Source: Callorhinus ursinus
Lineage: Eukaryota; Chordata; Mammalia; Carnivora; Otariidae
Reading direction: 5' to 3'
Length of the DNA: 64,000 bases
NCBI RefSeq assembly: GCF_003265705.1
Contig: NW_020312968.1
Location: forward strand, 11,089,732-11,153,731
In this document: in pieces, positions 11,950-22,249 of the stretch
Layout: each line of letters begins with the position of its first letter
How positions within the stretch are numbered: the first letter of the stretch is position 1
Made by a program: the position numbers and the translations under genes
Notes under the pieces: generated by a model
What the model was told of the DNA's origin: nothing
Seen by the model: only the letters and a program-made list of their open reading frames with translations
Database searches by the model: none

Positions 11950-12838
11950 CCTAGTAGAATTTTTTAAAATTCCAATATAGTTAATACGCAGTGTTCTGTT
12001 AGTTTCACATGTACAATATAGTGTGAGTCAGCACTTGCATGTAACACCCAGGGCTCATCACACGTGCCCTCCTTCACCCTTATCCTGTTTCCCCCTTCCC
12101 TCCCCCCCACCTTCCCTCTGGTGGCCCTCAGATGGTTCTCTATCGTTAAGAGTCTGTTTTTTGGTTTGCCCCTTTTCTTCTTCCTTAGTTTTGTTTCTTA
12201 AACATCACGTGAGTGAAATCTCATGGTATTTGTCTTTCTCTGATTTGTTTCACTTAGCATTATACTCTCTAGTTCCATCCATGTTGTTGCAAGTGGCAAT
12301 TTTTCATTTTTTTTTTTTAAGATTTTATTTATTTGAAAGAGAGAGAGAGGTGTAGCAGGAGAGGGAGAAGCAGACTCCTGGCTGAGCAGGGAGCCCGACG
12401 CAGGGCTCAGTCCCTGGGATCATGACCTGAGCCGAAGGCAGACACTTAAACCAACTGAGCCACCCAGGCAGCCCAAGATTTCATTCTTTTTTTATGGCTG
12501 AGTGATATCCATTATAATAGAATATGCATACACACACACCGCTTTATTCACTCATCTATTGATGGACACTTGGGCTGCTTCCATAATTTGGCTGTTGAAA
12601 TAATGCTGCAATAAACATAGAGGTGCATATATCTCTTCCAATTAGTGCTTTCGTATTCTTTTAGGAAAATACCCAGCAGTGGAATTACTGGATCATAATA
12701 ATTCTTTTTGTAATGTTCTGAGGAACGCCCGTGCTGTCTCCCACAGGGGCTGCACCAGTTTGCACCAACAATGCATGGGAGTCCCTTGCTCTCTGCCATC
12801 CTTGCCAACCCTTGTTGTTTCTTGTTAGAATTTCTTAG
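11950..12838 (-). mobile_element. L1 LINE 3' fragment, antisense, interrupted by a SINE
   Basis: The plus strand reads as the complement of an L1 3' end. The 3'UTR is at the left (TAGTTTCACATGTACAATAT) and the ORF2 C-terminal region lies to the right. Minus-strand translation at 12548-12808 gives broken ORF2-like peptide, including YDPVIPLLGIF. A Can-SINE splits the element at 12307-12474. The copy is decayed and inactive. Confidence 0.9.
12307..12474 (-). mobile_element. Can-SINE inserted into L1
   Basis: A T-rich tail complement on the left, GAGAGA body, and GAGCCACCCAGGCAGCCC head complement on the right define it. The L1 text AAGATTTCATTCTTTTT is repeated in altered form on the two sides, which identifies the target-site duplication and shows that the SINE is younger than the L1. 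Confidence 0.92.
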
Positions 12839-13019
12839 TTTATCTTGCTTAATTTTCTTATTTTTAAATTAACCTAGGTTGCTCATGTAAAAAATTCCCT
12901 CGTGTGTGTATCTGCTGCACAGAGAGAAGTTGAGTGTGTATTTACAGATTGCTGGCGAAGCGTTTGGGAACCTTGGTTTCTTGTGCTCTCCTCCGATTGT
13001 GTGTGGCTTGAGTCTTAAG

Positions 13020-13205
13020 CTCCAGGCTTGACCGGGCTGGTTTCAGAGTCCTGGTGCCGTCAGTTATGAGGTGTGACCCTCACAATATCATTTAACCGTA
13101 GAGTCTCGGTTTCTGCATCTCTTAGATATAATTATATTATCGACCTCATGTGGTTGTGCAGTGCCTGGCTTGGTAAATGATCTGTAATGTTAGCTATCGC
13201 CGTGA
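13020..13205 (+). mobile_element. MIR SINE, near full length
   Basis: The segments appear in MIR order: GGCTGGTTTCAGAGTCCTGG, a poorly conserved core, CTCGGTTTCTGCATCTCTTA, GTGGTTGTGCAGTGCCTGGC, and a terminal AATGTTAGCTATCG. Divergence is high but the order is complete. Confidence 0.75.
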
Positions 13206-14559
13206 TAAATTGCATGGCTGTATTCATTTTCTTTTTGCAAAAAAAAAAAAAAGCCATATATATACATATATAATAAAGTAAGCATTCTGAATCTGTGGAG
13301 CGATCTGGATAAGAATCCAGGAGCTAGAAATAGTCAGTTGTACCAATGTGGTATTTTACACCTACTTTGGTCCCTGTGAAATAAAATATAAACTTCTATC
13401 CAAGATCTTTTTAAACTAATAGTGTAATCATTAGGGTGCCACGATGTAAAAATGGGCTTGTGAAACTAAGGTTTGAGAAGTGAAATGAATCAGATACACT
13501 GTAAGGTTTTTCTTTTTCAAAGCTGGTCTTCCATTACTCTGTTGATCCGAAGTCGGATTTTAAAATCTAATGTCCTTGTTCCATTAAGATAATTCAATAA
13601 TTTATCCAATTACTTTCCTTACTCAACTTCGGTTCTCAGCCCATTGGTGCCTTATCTCTGGCTCTTGCCCTGGTTTTGACTTTCCTGCAGAGTTCTAGTT
13701 TTGTTTTGTTTTGTTTTTTTGTCCATTTTGGTGGGCTGGGCTTCTTTCTACTTTAATTCTTTCAGTCATATGCGTGCCTCCTTTCTCGTTCCAGACTCAC
13801 TTAGGACTCATCCCTCTGCTGTGTAGCCTTCTTACCGTCTCAGCAAATGAGGCGCAGTGTGCGACCTTGTTTGGATTCTTATTTGAACAGACCATCGGCA
13901 AAAACACACTTTTGAGACAGTCACAGAAATTTTACTGTGGACTGATTCGCAGTGGTAAGACCATTATTAATTTTGTTAGGGCTTGATAATGGCAGGTGGT
14001 TATGTTAAAAAACCGTGTTCTCTTTCAGGTGGAGAACAGGAAGAAAAAAAAATACACCTAGGACTTGGGGTGGTTCTGTAATATCACAGGGGGCCCAGAG
14101 GTAGCAACACTGCTCATTGTAGGAAATATGAGGAATATGGAAAAATTGAGAGAAGCGCCCCCCCCCCAGCCGAATTGTTACACAGTCAGTGCTATTCTGT
14201 GTGACATTTATGTTCCTCACAGTGCCGTGAGCACTGAATTAATAAATGCCAAACCACTGCTCCTCGTGTAAGAAAGACTAGCTTAGGTCCCTGTGAGCTT
14301 TTGGTCATTAACACTTTCGTCAGCAGTTCAGTATGTAGCTTTGTTTTATATGTGTTTCTGTTTTAAAGACACCTTGTTTAATACTTGTTGTTGATTCACT
14401 AGCGCTAAGCTGGGGGCCAACAGCACCATAGCTCAGGCCTGAATGAAGCTGATGTCGCACGTGTGTTTTCTCCGTAAGGCCCGTCACACACTTCTCACTC
14501 TTAGACCGCTAGACAGCACCTCAGCCTTTTGCTTAGGGGCCATTTCAGACAACAAAATT
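13206..14559. other. Unique stretch with simple tracts
   Basis: An A-run followed by AT-alternating sequence lies at about 13238-13275 and a run of 10 C at 14158-14167. The rest is not recognised. The 91-codon frame at 13711-13986 has no family resemblance. Confidence 0.4.
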
Positions 14560-14825
14560 ATCAACAGAAATGCAAAAAACGTGGAACTAAGTGACTGTGA
14601 AAAGGACACTTGTTTACCCTAGGAGAGCTGAAACGAGAAGGCAGAGCGTTGCCTCGTTTGACCTCAGCTGGGAATGTGTGCGTAGAGTGAATCACATATT
14701 TCACCACTCAGCACATGCCCGTGAGTGACCACGAGTGTTGATTTGGGGGTTAGAGGTTTCGCTGAGCGCCAGGCCACTTTGCAAATACGAGGATCTCCTC
14801 TAGTTTTGCAAGCCTTTTTGGGGTG
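14560..14825. mobile_element. Probable old DNA-transposon remnant
   Basis: The text GGAACTAAGTGACTGTGAAA, GAGCTGAAACGAGAAGGCAG, TTTGACCTCAGCTGGGAATG and GGTTTCGCTGAGCGCCAGGC matches an interspersed repeat I remember from other mammals, probably a non-autonomous Tigger/MER-type element. I cannot name the sub-family or its orientation with confidence. Confidence 0.45.
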
Positions 14826-15633
14826 GTCTACCCATAGGCACTGAATATTTTTGCCACAGATTTGTCACTTTCTGGTCAATTGTCTGGTCCGTTCTTATGG
14901 TCATACAGATTTATCCTAAACTCTAAACATCAAAGGTAGCCATGTAGAATTTCTTGCAAATATTTTTGCAGAGGTCACCCATTTATTTTTTGTGCACTGA
15001 AGTTTTTAATTACATAGTCAACACTGTTATTCCCCTTCATCTTTTGTCTAAGCTTAGGAAACTCAAGGATGATGATTTTTAATTGGAAAGAGCAAAACAC
15101 ATGTAGATGGCTGGGGGAGGACGCTCACGCTGGGGGAGGTGACCGAATGCAGAGATTCTTCAATTGAGTTTGAGTCTCCACAGCCAGTTTCATCCTGTCT
15201 TAGGACACCTAAAAAGTCCCACCAAAAAAGTAATCTACTTGAAAACGCTTTGTAAACTTAAAAATGCTGTCAAAAGTGTAAGGGCATAATACTTTCTGAT
15301 TTGTAGACTTGTGTCGGCAATCTTGGAGGACAGGAGGAAAGCCAAAAAGAGCAAAAAGAGAGGCAGATATTCTTTAGAAATGGAAAACATTCTAATTTTC
15401 TGAAATAGAAAATGAGAAATGATAGTTCTTTCCAAGTATGGCTAAGAAAGCTCTTTTAAAGGTGATTCCCTAGCAAAATCAGAGCTTTCTCAGGTTGACT
15501 ATGTTTGTGGCTCTTACCATGGGCCCCATTCTTACCTTTATGCCCCGTCTTCATGTGTGCTGTGGTCCCACGAGATAGAGCTCTTCCCTCCTGCAGCCTG
15601 CAGGCTAGTGCTTCCGTGGTCTGGAACTTTCCT
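14826..15633. other. Unique non-coding stretch
   Basis: No gene or repeat recognised. Composition is unremarkable and AT-leaning. Confidence 0.4.
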
Positions 15634-15644
15634 AAAGCATTTTT

Positions 15645-15837
15645 TAAAATGATTTATTCATTTTGGAGAGAGAGAAAGAGCACAAGCAGGAGGGGCAGGG
15701 AGAGGCTGAGAGAATCTCCAACAGACTCCCCACTGAGCGCAGAGCCCAACTTCTGCTCGATACCACAACTCTGAGATCACAGCCTGAGCCGAAACCAAGA
15801 GTTGGACACTTAATCGACTGCACCACCTAGGTGCCCA
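15645..15837 (-). mobile_element. Can-SINE, older sub-type
   Basis: The complement of the SINE head (CACCACCTAGGTGCCC) is at the right, with a GAGAGAGA body. AAAGCATTTTT is repeated on both sides at 15634-15644 and 15844-15854. Several substitutions in the head and the ATCAAGAGTTGGAC-like middle mark an older variant. Confidence 0.9.
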
Positions 15838-15861
15838 TTTCTCAAAGCATTTTTACCTTGT

Positions 15862-15975
15862 GTTGGAGTTGTCTGTGTGTCATCTCTCTACCTCCCTGAA
15901 GATGAGCTTCTGTCTTACTCATGGTTTCATCTCTCATTGACTCTAGTCGAGTGCCTTCAAAAGAACAGGTGTGAA
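15862..15975 (+). mobile_element. L2 LINE 3' end fragment
   Basis: The text around CCCTGAAGATGAGCTTCTGT, TTCATCTCTCATTGACTCTA and GTCGAGTGCCTTC follows the sense L2 3'-end order ('AAGCTCC... TATCCCCAGTGCCTAG'). It is short and diverged. Confidence 0.5.
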
Positions 15976-16150
15976 ATGGTCTTGGAATGGAATAAACAGA
16001 GGGAGGAAGGGCTGGTTTGGGATTACCTAGGAAAGAGGCACAGCGGTTGCAGGAAGTTAGCATGGGTTTCCCAAGGACAAGCCTTTCTTAAACTCACCTT
16101 ATTTTCTTTCCTTTATTTTATTTTATTTTATTTATTTATTTTGGAGAGAA

Positions 16151-16348
16151 TTTTTTTTTTAAAGATTTTATTTATTTGACAGAGTGAGACACAGCGAGAG
16201 AGGGAACACAAGCAGGGGGAGTGGGAGAGGGAGAAGCGGGCTTCCCGCGGAGCAGGGAGCCTGATATGCGGGTCTCGATCCCAGGACCCTGGGATCATGA
16301 CCTGAGCCGAAGGCAGATGCTTAACTGACTGAGCCACCCAGGTGCCCC
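16151..16348 (-). mobile_element. Can-SINE, young sub-type
   Basis: It carries TTTGACAGAGTGAGACACAG, the GAACACAAGCAGGGGGAGTG body and a GAGCCACCCAGGTGCCCC head complement. A (TTTTA)n tract lies to the left. To the right of the head is an unusual (TTTC)n plus T-run, and AGAGAATTT recurs beyond it at 16384-16392. Confidence 0.93.
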
Positions 16349-16384
16349 TCTTTCTTTCTTTCTTTCTTTTTTTTTTTTTTAAAA

Positions 16385-16784
16385 GAGAATTTGAGTAAAA
16401 CCATTGTTAGGGGAATACCAGAATAAAACCAGGTGTTTGACTGAGTTTCTTAGGATCCTTTTAAGGATAAGTTGGAAAAATATAGACTTGATTATAATAA
16501 GATACAGAGATGTGTTGCAGGTGGATTAACCGTTTGACTTAGTGCAATTCACTGCCTGGCCAATGCTATTCTCATTTTCCCGTCAAGGTACTATTTAGGA
16601 AAAGGAGAGTTTATACTTTTTAGGGGAAGCTGTGAAGGGATGGAGGGTGCAGGGGTGGTTGTAGGCAGGAGTGTAGGGTAAGTTGGAAGCATAACCAGGA
16701 GCTATGTGTCTTTGAAGTTGCACATTTTTGCCCAAAGAGAAATCCACTTTGTATTTTATTTTTTAACCTATCCATATTTGTTTT
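16385..16784. other. Unique non-coding stretch
   Basis: Nothing recognised between the two SINEs. Confidence 0.4.
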
Positions 16785-16801
16785 AATATAAAAATATTTT
16801 A

Positions 16802-17016
16802 TTTTATTTATTTTTTATTTTTTTAAGGATTTTATTTATTTATTTGAGAGAGAGAGAGAGAGAATGAGAGACAGAGAGCATGAGAGGGAAGAGGGTCGGG
16901 GAGAAGCAGACTCCCCGCTGAGCAGGGAGCCCGATGCAGGACTCGATCCCGGGACTCCAGGATCATGACCTGAGCCGAAGGCAGTCGCTTAACCAACTGA
17001 GCCACCCAGGCGCCCC
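16802..17016 (-). mobile_element. Can-SINE with perfect target-site duplication
   Basis: The head complement GAGCCACCCAGGCGCCCC ends at 17016. AATATAAAAATATTTTA is repeated exactly (17 of 17) at 16785-16801 and 17017-17033, so this is one of the younger insertions in the window. Confidence 0.96.
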
Positions 17017-17033
17017 AATATAAAAATATTTTA

Positions 17034-17649
17034 AATTGTCAGAAGATAAACAGTTTGGTAGCCCTTCCAAAAAGACATGGTGTCCTGGTTTGAGAAAGTG
17101 GTCTTTGATAAGGAAAGGTGGATCACCATTTACGTCTGTCTCAGGGTTAGGATGTCAGAAATCAGGATAGAAAAAGGTTTCTAAAAGTCAAAGGCAGTCA
17201 ACATGAACAAATCTATAATTAAGCTCTAGTGAATGCAATTTCCTTATGTCTGGTATAGGGAAAAAATTTTCATTTTTGTGGCATGGAGAGACCTGGGTCA
17301 ATAACAGCTCTTGTTGAAAAGATTGAAGGTTTGTGGCAATGGCTTGACGTAGTTGGCCATTTCCCGCAGCGTTAATGACATAGTGTTCAGAACAAAGGAG
17401 ATAATCATGATCTTGTTTCCTGCACTGGACAGGTAGCCTCTGAGGGCTTGCTTTCAGTTCTGAGCTCTACATTTTAAGAGGGCAACCAGGGAGGAAAATG
17501 GCCTAGAAACTATGTCCTACCGGGAATAGTTGAAAGGCTGTGGGGTGGAAAAGAGAGCGAACTAACTTCTCAGAACTGGAACTTTCAGACAGACAGAAGA
17601 GCCTTCTCCTCTCTGTCCGTGAATTCAAGATTTTTTTCCTGTGTGTTCA
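17034..17649. other. Unique non-coding stretch
   Basis: No repeat or gene recognised. Confidence 0.4.
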
Positions 17650-18030
17650 CAAGGAAAATGGAGATCTTATATACACTCGTTAGTGAGTGCTTTCAGCATA
17701 TACATCATTTCATGTTTATATTTCTGTACCTCTATTATTCTTTCTAATGGCTGCATAGCACCCTATTATATGAACACGCCCTTTATGAAAACCATCTCTC
17801 ACTGGTAGTCATTTTGGTGATTTGCAATTTCTTAGTATCATAAGCACCAGCACTATGATGAATATCTTTGAGATATTCCTATGACCATGTACTTGTCAAG
17901 TTACTTCCTTAGGACAAATTCTCAGAAGTGGAATAGCTTGCTCGAAGTTAGGTTTTTGTTTTTGTTTTTCTTTTTCTTTTTAAGGCTTTGGGTACTTCCA
18001 GCCAAATGGCCTTACCAATACAATTGGACG
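17650..18030 (-). mobile_element. Old L1M-type 3' fragment, antisense
   Basis: The segments TTCTAATGGCTGCATAGCAC, CACTATGATGAATATCTTTG and TCTCAGAAGTGGAATAGCTT occur in the order of the widespread old mammalian L1 3' region read on its complement. It is heavily diverged. Confidence 0.65.
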
Positions 18031-18277
18031 TGTTAAAGAATTTGGATTACCCCAAGTCTGAGATGTGCAGAGGGGATTTTGGCAATGAGTTGTATGTTGG
18101 ACAGTGGTCTAAGATCCCTTCAAAAAGGTCATGGTAGTTTTGCCCAGGTGATTGTTTTATCTAAAGGTGTCCTGTTGCCGTCTTAGAGTCCCTAAGGAAA
18201 GTAACGGAGATTTCTCATCCAAAAGCACGGTAGAAATGAACCAGTGAAGAGAGGCATGTCTCAGGCTGTACCTCAGC

Positions 18278-18328
18278 GGACCCTCTGGCTGGTAGTAGTT
18301 GGTGGACCCTCTGGCTGGTAGTAGTTGG
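18278..18328. repeat. Two-copy 26-bp tandem duplication
   Basis: The unit beginning GGACCCTCTGGCTGGTAGTA at 18278-18303 is repeated without a mismatch at 18304-18328, where the last base of the second unit changes. The identity of the copies implies a recent local slippage event. Confidence 0.95.
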
Positions 18329-18850
18329 CACATGGAAAAGAGATTGCAACAAGTACTTTCTTCGACTGGTTAAGAGAAAAGATGGAGCAAGCCGGCACAC
18401 CGCAGTTCTGTTGCATAAAGTCACTGCACACCCATGAAATGTTTTGTCAGACTTTATTTTTATTTTCTGACCTTTAATAGAAAAGAATTTTTTGTTTATA
18501 TATAGCCCTCACCAAAGTGTCTATTGCCAGGAAGCTAATTCTGTTACCCACATCCCTGATATGGCAACTTTGTCTCTATTTCTGTTCTTTGTGCATTGTG
18601 TTGAGTCTTAAACTGTGACTATTCCATTAACTGAGAGCTCTGAATAGCCATTGTGTAACTGGAGTGATATTCTCTGTCTGTGTCCGTTCCATGCATTGTG
18701 TTCAAGAATAAACGTGCTATTTGATTTCTGACGGGCCTCTCTCATTGCCACTACTAATATGATGTTATTGAAAAGATAAGCCGAAGAATAAACCTCAGAA
18801 GCACTCTGCATTGTTGAAACAAAAAATCTTTCAGTTTAGAATTATATGAT

Positions 18851-18852
<2 letters not shown>

Positions 18853-18898
<46 letters not shown>
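18853..18898. repeat. (TG)23 microsatellite
   Basis: This is a pure TG dinucleotide run, followed by an interrupted TGTGTATG tail. It is likely polymorphic. Confidence 0.98.
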
Positions 18899-18906
<8 letters not shown>

Positions 18907-19212
18907 TATGTTTCTATAGTTGAAAATCAGCGTCTTATCCTTGGGGTTTAGGTGAGAAGTGTCAGTGAAATTGAATCCGGAATTGCATTGATATGTGCTT
19001 TGCTAGGGAAAAGTTCTCCCCCCGTCCCTTTTAAAGTCAAAATCTCTAATTAGTCTATGGTCCAGAAAGATGAGGGGCTCTGACCAGCTCAAATGAATTC
19101 AGCCCTAGTAGCTTGTTGGATCACTAGGAGTATCAACAATATCAACACCTAGACCAGGGCACGGTTCTCATATCTGGCAGAGACCTGATAAAAATCAGAG
19201 GTTCTTGTTCTC

Positions 19213-19320
19213 TTATCCATAACACATTACAGTTTGTGAGCTCCTAGAGGACACAGTCTCTGTTTTGCTCATTCTTTAGCATCCTAGCTTCTCACCACTG
19301 TCCCAGGGTTATAAAATGTG
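19213..19320 (+). mobile_element. L2 LINE 3' end fragment
   Basis: The order TTTGTGAGCTCCTAGAGGAC, ACAGTCTCTGTTTTGCTCAT, TTAGCATCCTAGCTTCTCAC follows the sense L2 3' end. Confidence 0.6.
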
Positions 19321-19871
19321 CACTTTCTTTGTCAAGGTAGAAGTGTTTAAACTTTTTAGACATTCCCATTTATACAAAACGGTTTGAGCACATGTCCTCA
19401 AAATCGACACTTAACTCTAAATTAGACATATGCATGTGTCTGTACTGAGGTTACATGCTCAGGTTCATTTTATACTGATCATATAAAACACATGTAAAGT
19501 CATTATATGTAATTTTAGCAGTGCTAAAATAAGAATGATGAAAAGCAATGTTTTTAAATGTATTGATAAATGTGATGGCTTCATATTAACATTAGCTATT
19601 ACTTAAAAGGGTACACTATATATTTATTTCTGCTCCTTCCTACTTTTGGCCTCTTCATCATTTAGTCTCGTACCCAGCTCTGGTGTTTTGTGGCTCCCCT
19701 TCCACCTCCTAACACCCTTTCAGCCGATGGCCTCACCGCAAACTACTTCTCTGTGCTTCATTCAGATTCTTCAGAGTCATCCTCCCAGTTTCCCCATTTT
19801 GCCTTACCTTGTCGGGTCAGCTCATGTGAATCTCTTTGACAAATGGTGTTGGTTTTGGCTTCTCTCGGCAG
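19321..19871. other. Unique AT-rich stretch
   Basis: No repeat recognised. It ends in a pyrimidine-rich splice-acceptor-like sequence (TTGGCTTCTCTCGGCAG) at 19855-19871. Confidence 0.4.
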
Positions 19872-20155
19872 GTCCGCTCTGGGCCCCACAGGTCACTGGG
19901 ACAAGTGGGAGACAGAGTCACTCGGTACTGGCAGCAAGGAGTGTGGGTGGAAGGGCTTCACGTGAACGAGGAGGGGCCCACGGAGCTTGGAATGGTGGCC
20001 CAGCCCTTCCACAAATGTGGCGGTGGGCACAGAAGAGACACTGAAGTCTGACTTCCTCTCTTTTTCCTTTGCAGACGCATGCCAACATTCTTTCAAAGAT
20101 CACTAGGCCTATTCAGCAAAGTTTTTGCCATTGAAATAAAAAAGAGCTGGGGACC
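19872..20155 (+). other. Possible terminal exon, weak
   Basis: After the acceptor-like CGGCAG, a frame stays open from 19872 to a TGA at 20049-20051. That is 59 codons starting VRSGPHRSLG and ending GHRRDTEV. An AATAAA lies downstream at 20135-20140. I do not recognise the peptide, and a longer overlapping frame covers the same bases. The acceptor, open frame, stop and poly(A)-type signal are what a last exon would show, but each is common by chance. No matching upstream exon was found. Confidence 0.15.
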
Positions 20156-20766
20156 GTTTATTCCTATAAAGATCTTCCCCAACCACCCACCCATCCACCT
20201 GTCCTGTCCAGTGACGACTGGGGAGAAAATGGTAGCAGCTCCATCTTGAAAACTTAACCCATAGTTCTTGCAGGAGCAGAAATGATTTCATGTTTGCTCC
20301 CATTCAGCCTCGTGCAGACTGGGGTTTAAAGATCTCTTGTGCAGAACACAACTCATTTCTTCTGCATAGGTGGAAGCCAACAAGGAAAACTCGAATGGCA
20401 GGTCCTAGTTTGGAAGGGCCATACGATGAAGCACGTGTTTGGGAATGTGAAACCTACTTCTGCACCCAGGGGAGTGTTTTCTTTTGAAAAGCACGTCTAG
20501 GTCCCTTCCTTGTAGGACCCGAGTACGGTGTTGGCCCCTTCTAAAGCTATGGCCACCTGGAGCAGTGCATGAGCTTGTCAGAATCAGACCTCTTGTGAGT
20601 ATGTTTCTGTGGTCTGGATGGTGGCACGTGTTCTAGAACTTTAAGTGGCCAAGTGGTATTGAATTTAGAGTTAATTTTTTCTTTTAGAGTTAATTTTTTT
20701 TTAAAGTGGCTCAAAGCTGTCCAGCAGGAACATAATTTACAGTCTTCCAAGGAGAGGGAGGAGGAG
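20156..20766. other. Unique non-coding stretch
   Basis: Nothing recognised apart from two near-identical short repeats, TTTAGAGTTAATTTTTT, at about 20663-20700. Confidence 0.4.
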
Positions 20767-20950
20767 AGCACTAAACCATTTATTGAATGCCTGAGTTCAG
20801 CACTTTGCATTCTTTGTTTTATTTCATCTCCCTGTCCCTGTTAGGTAACTATGATTATTCCCACTTTATGGAGAGGAAAGTCAAGCTCAGAAGTTGCAAT
20901 ATGAAAATCACAGACTAATCAGGTATGAGGTATAGAAGGTGCTCCTATGT
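20767..20950 (-). mobile_element. MIR SINE, antisense
   Basis: The antisense MIR order is clear: ATTTATTGAATGCCTGAGTT, CAGCACTTTGCATTC, ATTATTCCCACTTTATGGAG, GTCAAGCTCAGAAGTTGCAA. Confidence 0.75.
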
Positions 20951-20959
20951 GATGATAGC

Positions 20960-21051
20960 TCACATTTCTTTTGATGAACTATGTGCCGGGTATGATGGTG
21001 TGCAGTTCAACATGTGTTATCTTATTCTCAGCACATTTAAGCCTCAGAGGT
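20960..21051 (-). mobile_element. MIR SINE piece, antisense, cut by a Can-SINE
   Basis: GATGAACTATGTGCCGGGTA, ATGTGTTATCTTATTCTCAG and AAGCCTCAGAGGT fit the right-hand part of a second antisense MIR. A Can-SINE interrupts it at 21052, and its continuation is too short to call. Confidence 0.6.
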
Positions 21052-21256
21052 TTTTTGTTTTTGTTTTTTAATTTATTATTTTAGAGAGAGCAAGCGAGCA
21101 GGGAGAGGGGCAGAAGTAGAGGGAGAGAGAATCTCAAGCAGACTCCCTGCGGAGCAGGGAGCTCTAGCCGGGGCTCGATCTCGTGACCCTGAGATCATGA
21201 CCTTAGCCAGAATCAAGAGTTGGATGCTTAACTGACTGAGCCACCCAGGTGCCCCC
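21052..21256 (-). mobile_element. Can-SINE
   Basis: The GAGCCACCCAGGTGCCCC head complement is at the right. TAAGCCTCAGAGGT is repeated exactly at 21038-21051 and 21257-21270. The middle contains CAAGAGTTGGATGCTTAACT, a middle-aged variant. Confidence 0.94.
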
Positions 21257-21460
21257 TAAGCCTCAGAGGTCTTAAAAAATCAGTCTCCCAAGACTGTCTT
21301 GAGACCAAGGACAAACGGTATTAAAATGTTGTTGGATCTCCTTCTAGTCCCTTGTATATATTTTTTGTGGAGTCAACCTCATACCCAGTTTTCACTAAAC
21401 TGTATAAAACAAGCATTTCTTCGTCTTCATAAAATCTTCATAAACATGAAATCTGTGTAA

Positions 21461-21768
21461 TTAAGTTTCTAACTATTTGCTATTATAATAGTGGAGCAGT
21501 GAATGTACGTTACTAAATCTGTGGGGGAGGGGGAGTTTAAAACTTTTTTCTTAATATGTATTATTAGAAGCAAAGTTATAGGGTCAAAAGTTATATTTAT
21601 TCTTAAAACTGTAACCACTTTAAAGGACCTTGATACATGTTGCCTAATTGATTTAACTATGGGCACAACATCCACCACAGGGCAGTGTTGTGAGTGAATG
21701 CCCATTGCCCTGCAGACCTAGTCCCAGGGGTGGGATGGATGGTCCCAGTACTGTTCCATCCGGGACCA
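21461..21768. repeat. Direct repeat copy A (pairs with 23405-23784)
   Basis: This segment aligns colinearly with the copy at 23405-23784. Both start with TTAAGTTTCT. They share TATTAGAAGCAAAGT, CTGTAACCACT and GGTCCCA, and end in CCATCC followed by GGGACCA or AGGACCA. Part of it resembles an old L1M/L2-type 3' end. A 10-bp hairpin (GGATGGTCCC / GGGACCATCC) lies at 21737-21771 near its end. Confidence 0.6.
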
Positions 21769-22091
21769 TCCCCGCCGTGGCGCGCAGGGGACATGGGAGG
21801 CTGTTGGGGCAGAGAACTCACCTCAGTCGGCCTGACACCCAGCTGTTTCCAACTGCTTAAATGCACCCTTTACTAGTCTTCCTGCCATCCCTCCGTTGTG
21901 TCACATCCATTTCGAAAAGCACAACTTTTTGTCTCTGTATTATTCGTCATTCTTACTTCCATCCCCTCGATACGTTGTAGTGCTTTTCTTTTTCTAAGAG
22001 TATTTACTTAGGTATCCTTAGAAGAGATGTACACTTAACAACTTTGATTGGATTTTATTTTTATTGGTTTTTATTTTTATTGGGTTTTATT

Positions 22092-22249
22092 TTATTTTTT
22101 AAGATTTTATCTATTGGAGAGAGAGCGAGAGCGTACGCACAAGCGGGGGCGGGGCAGAGGGAGAAGCAGACTCCCCGCTGAGCAGGGCCCCGGGATCAGG
22201 ACCTGAGCCGGAGGCAGACGCTTAACTGACTGAGCCACCCAGGTGCCCC
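22092..22249 (-). mobile_element. Can-SINE with internal deletion
   Basis: The tail, GAGAGA body and GAGCCACCCAGGTGCCCC head complement are present. The usual segment between CTGAGCAGGG and CCCCGGGATC (expected GAGCCCGATG... CCCAGGA) is missing, about 30 bases. AT-rich flanks obscure the target-site duplication. Confidence 0.9.
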
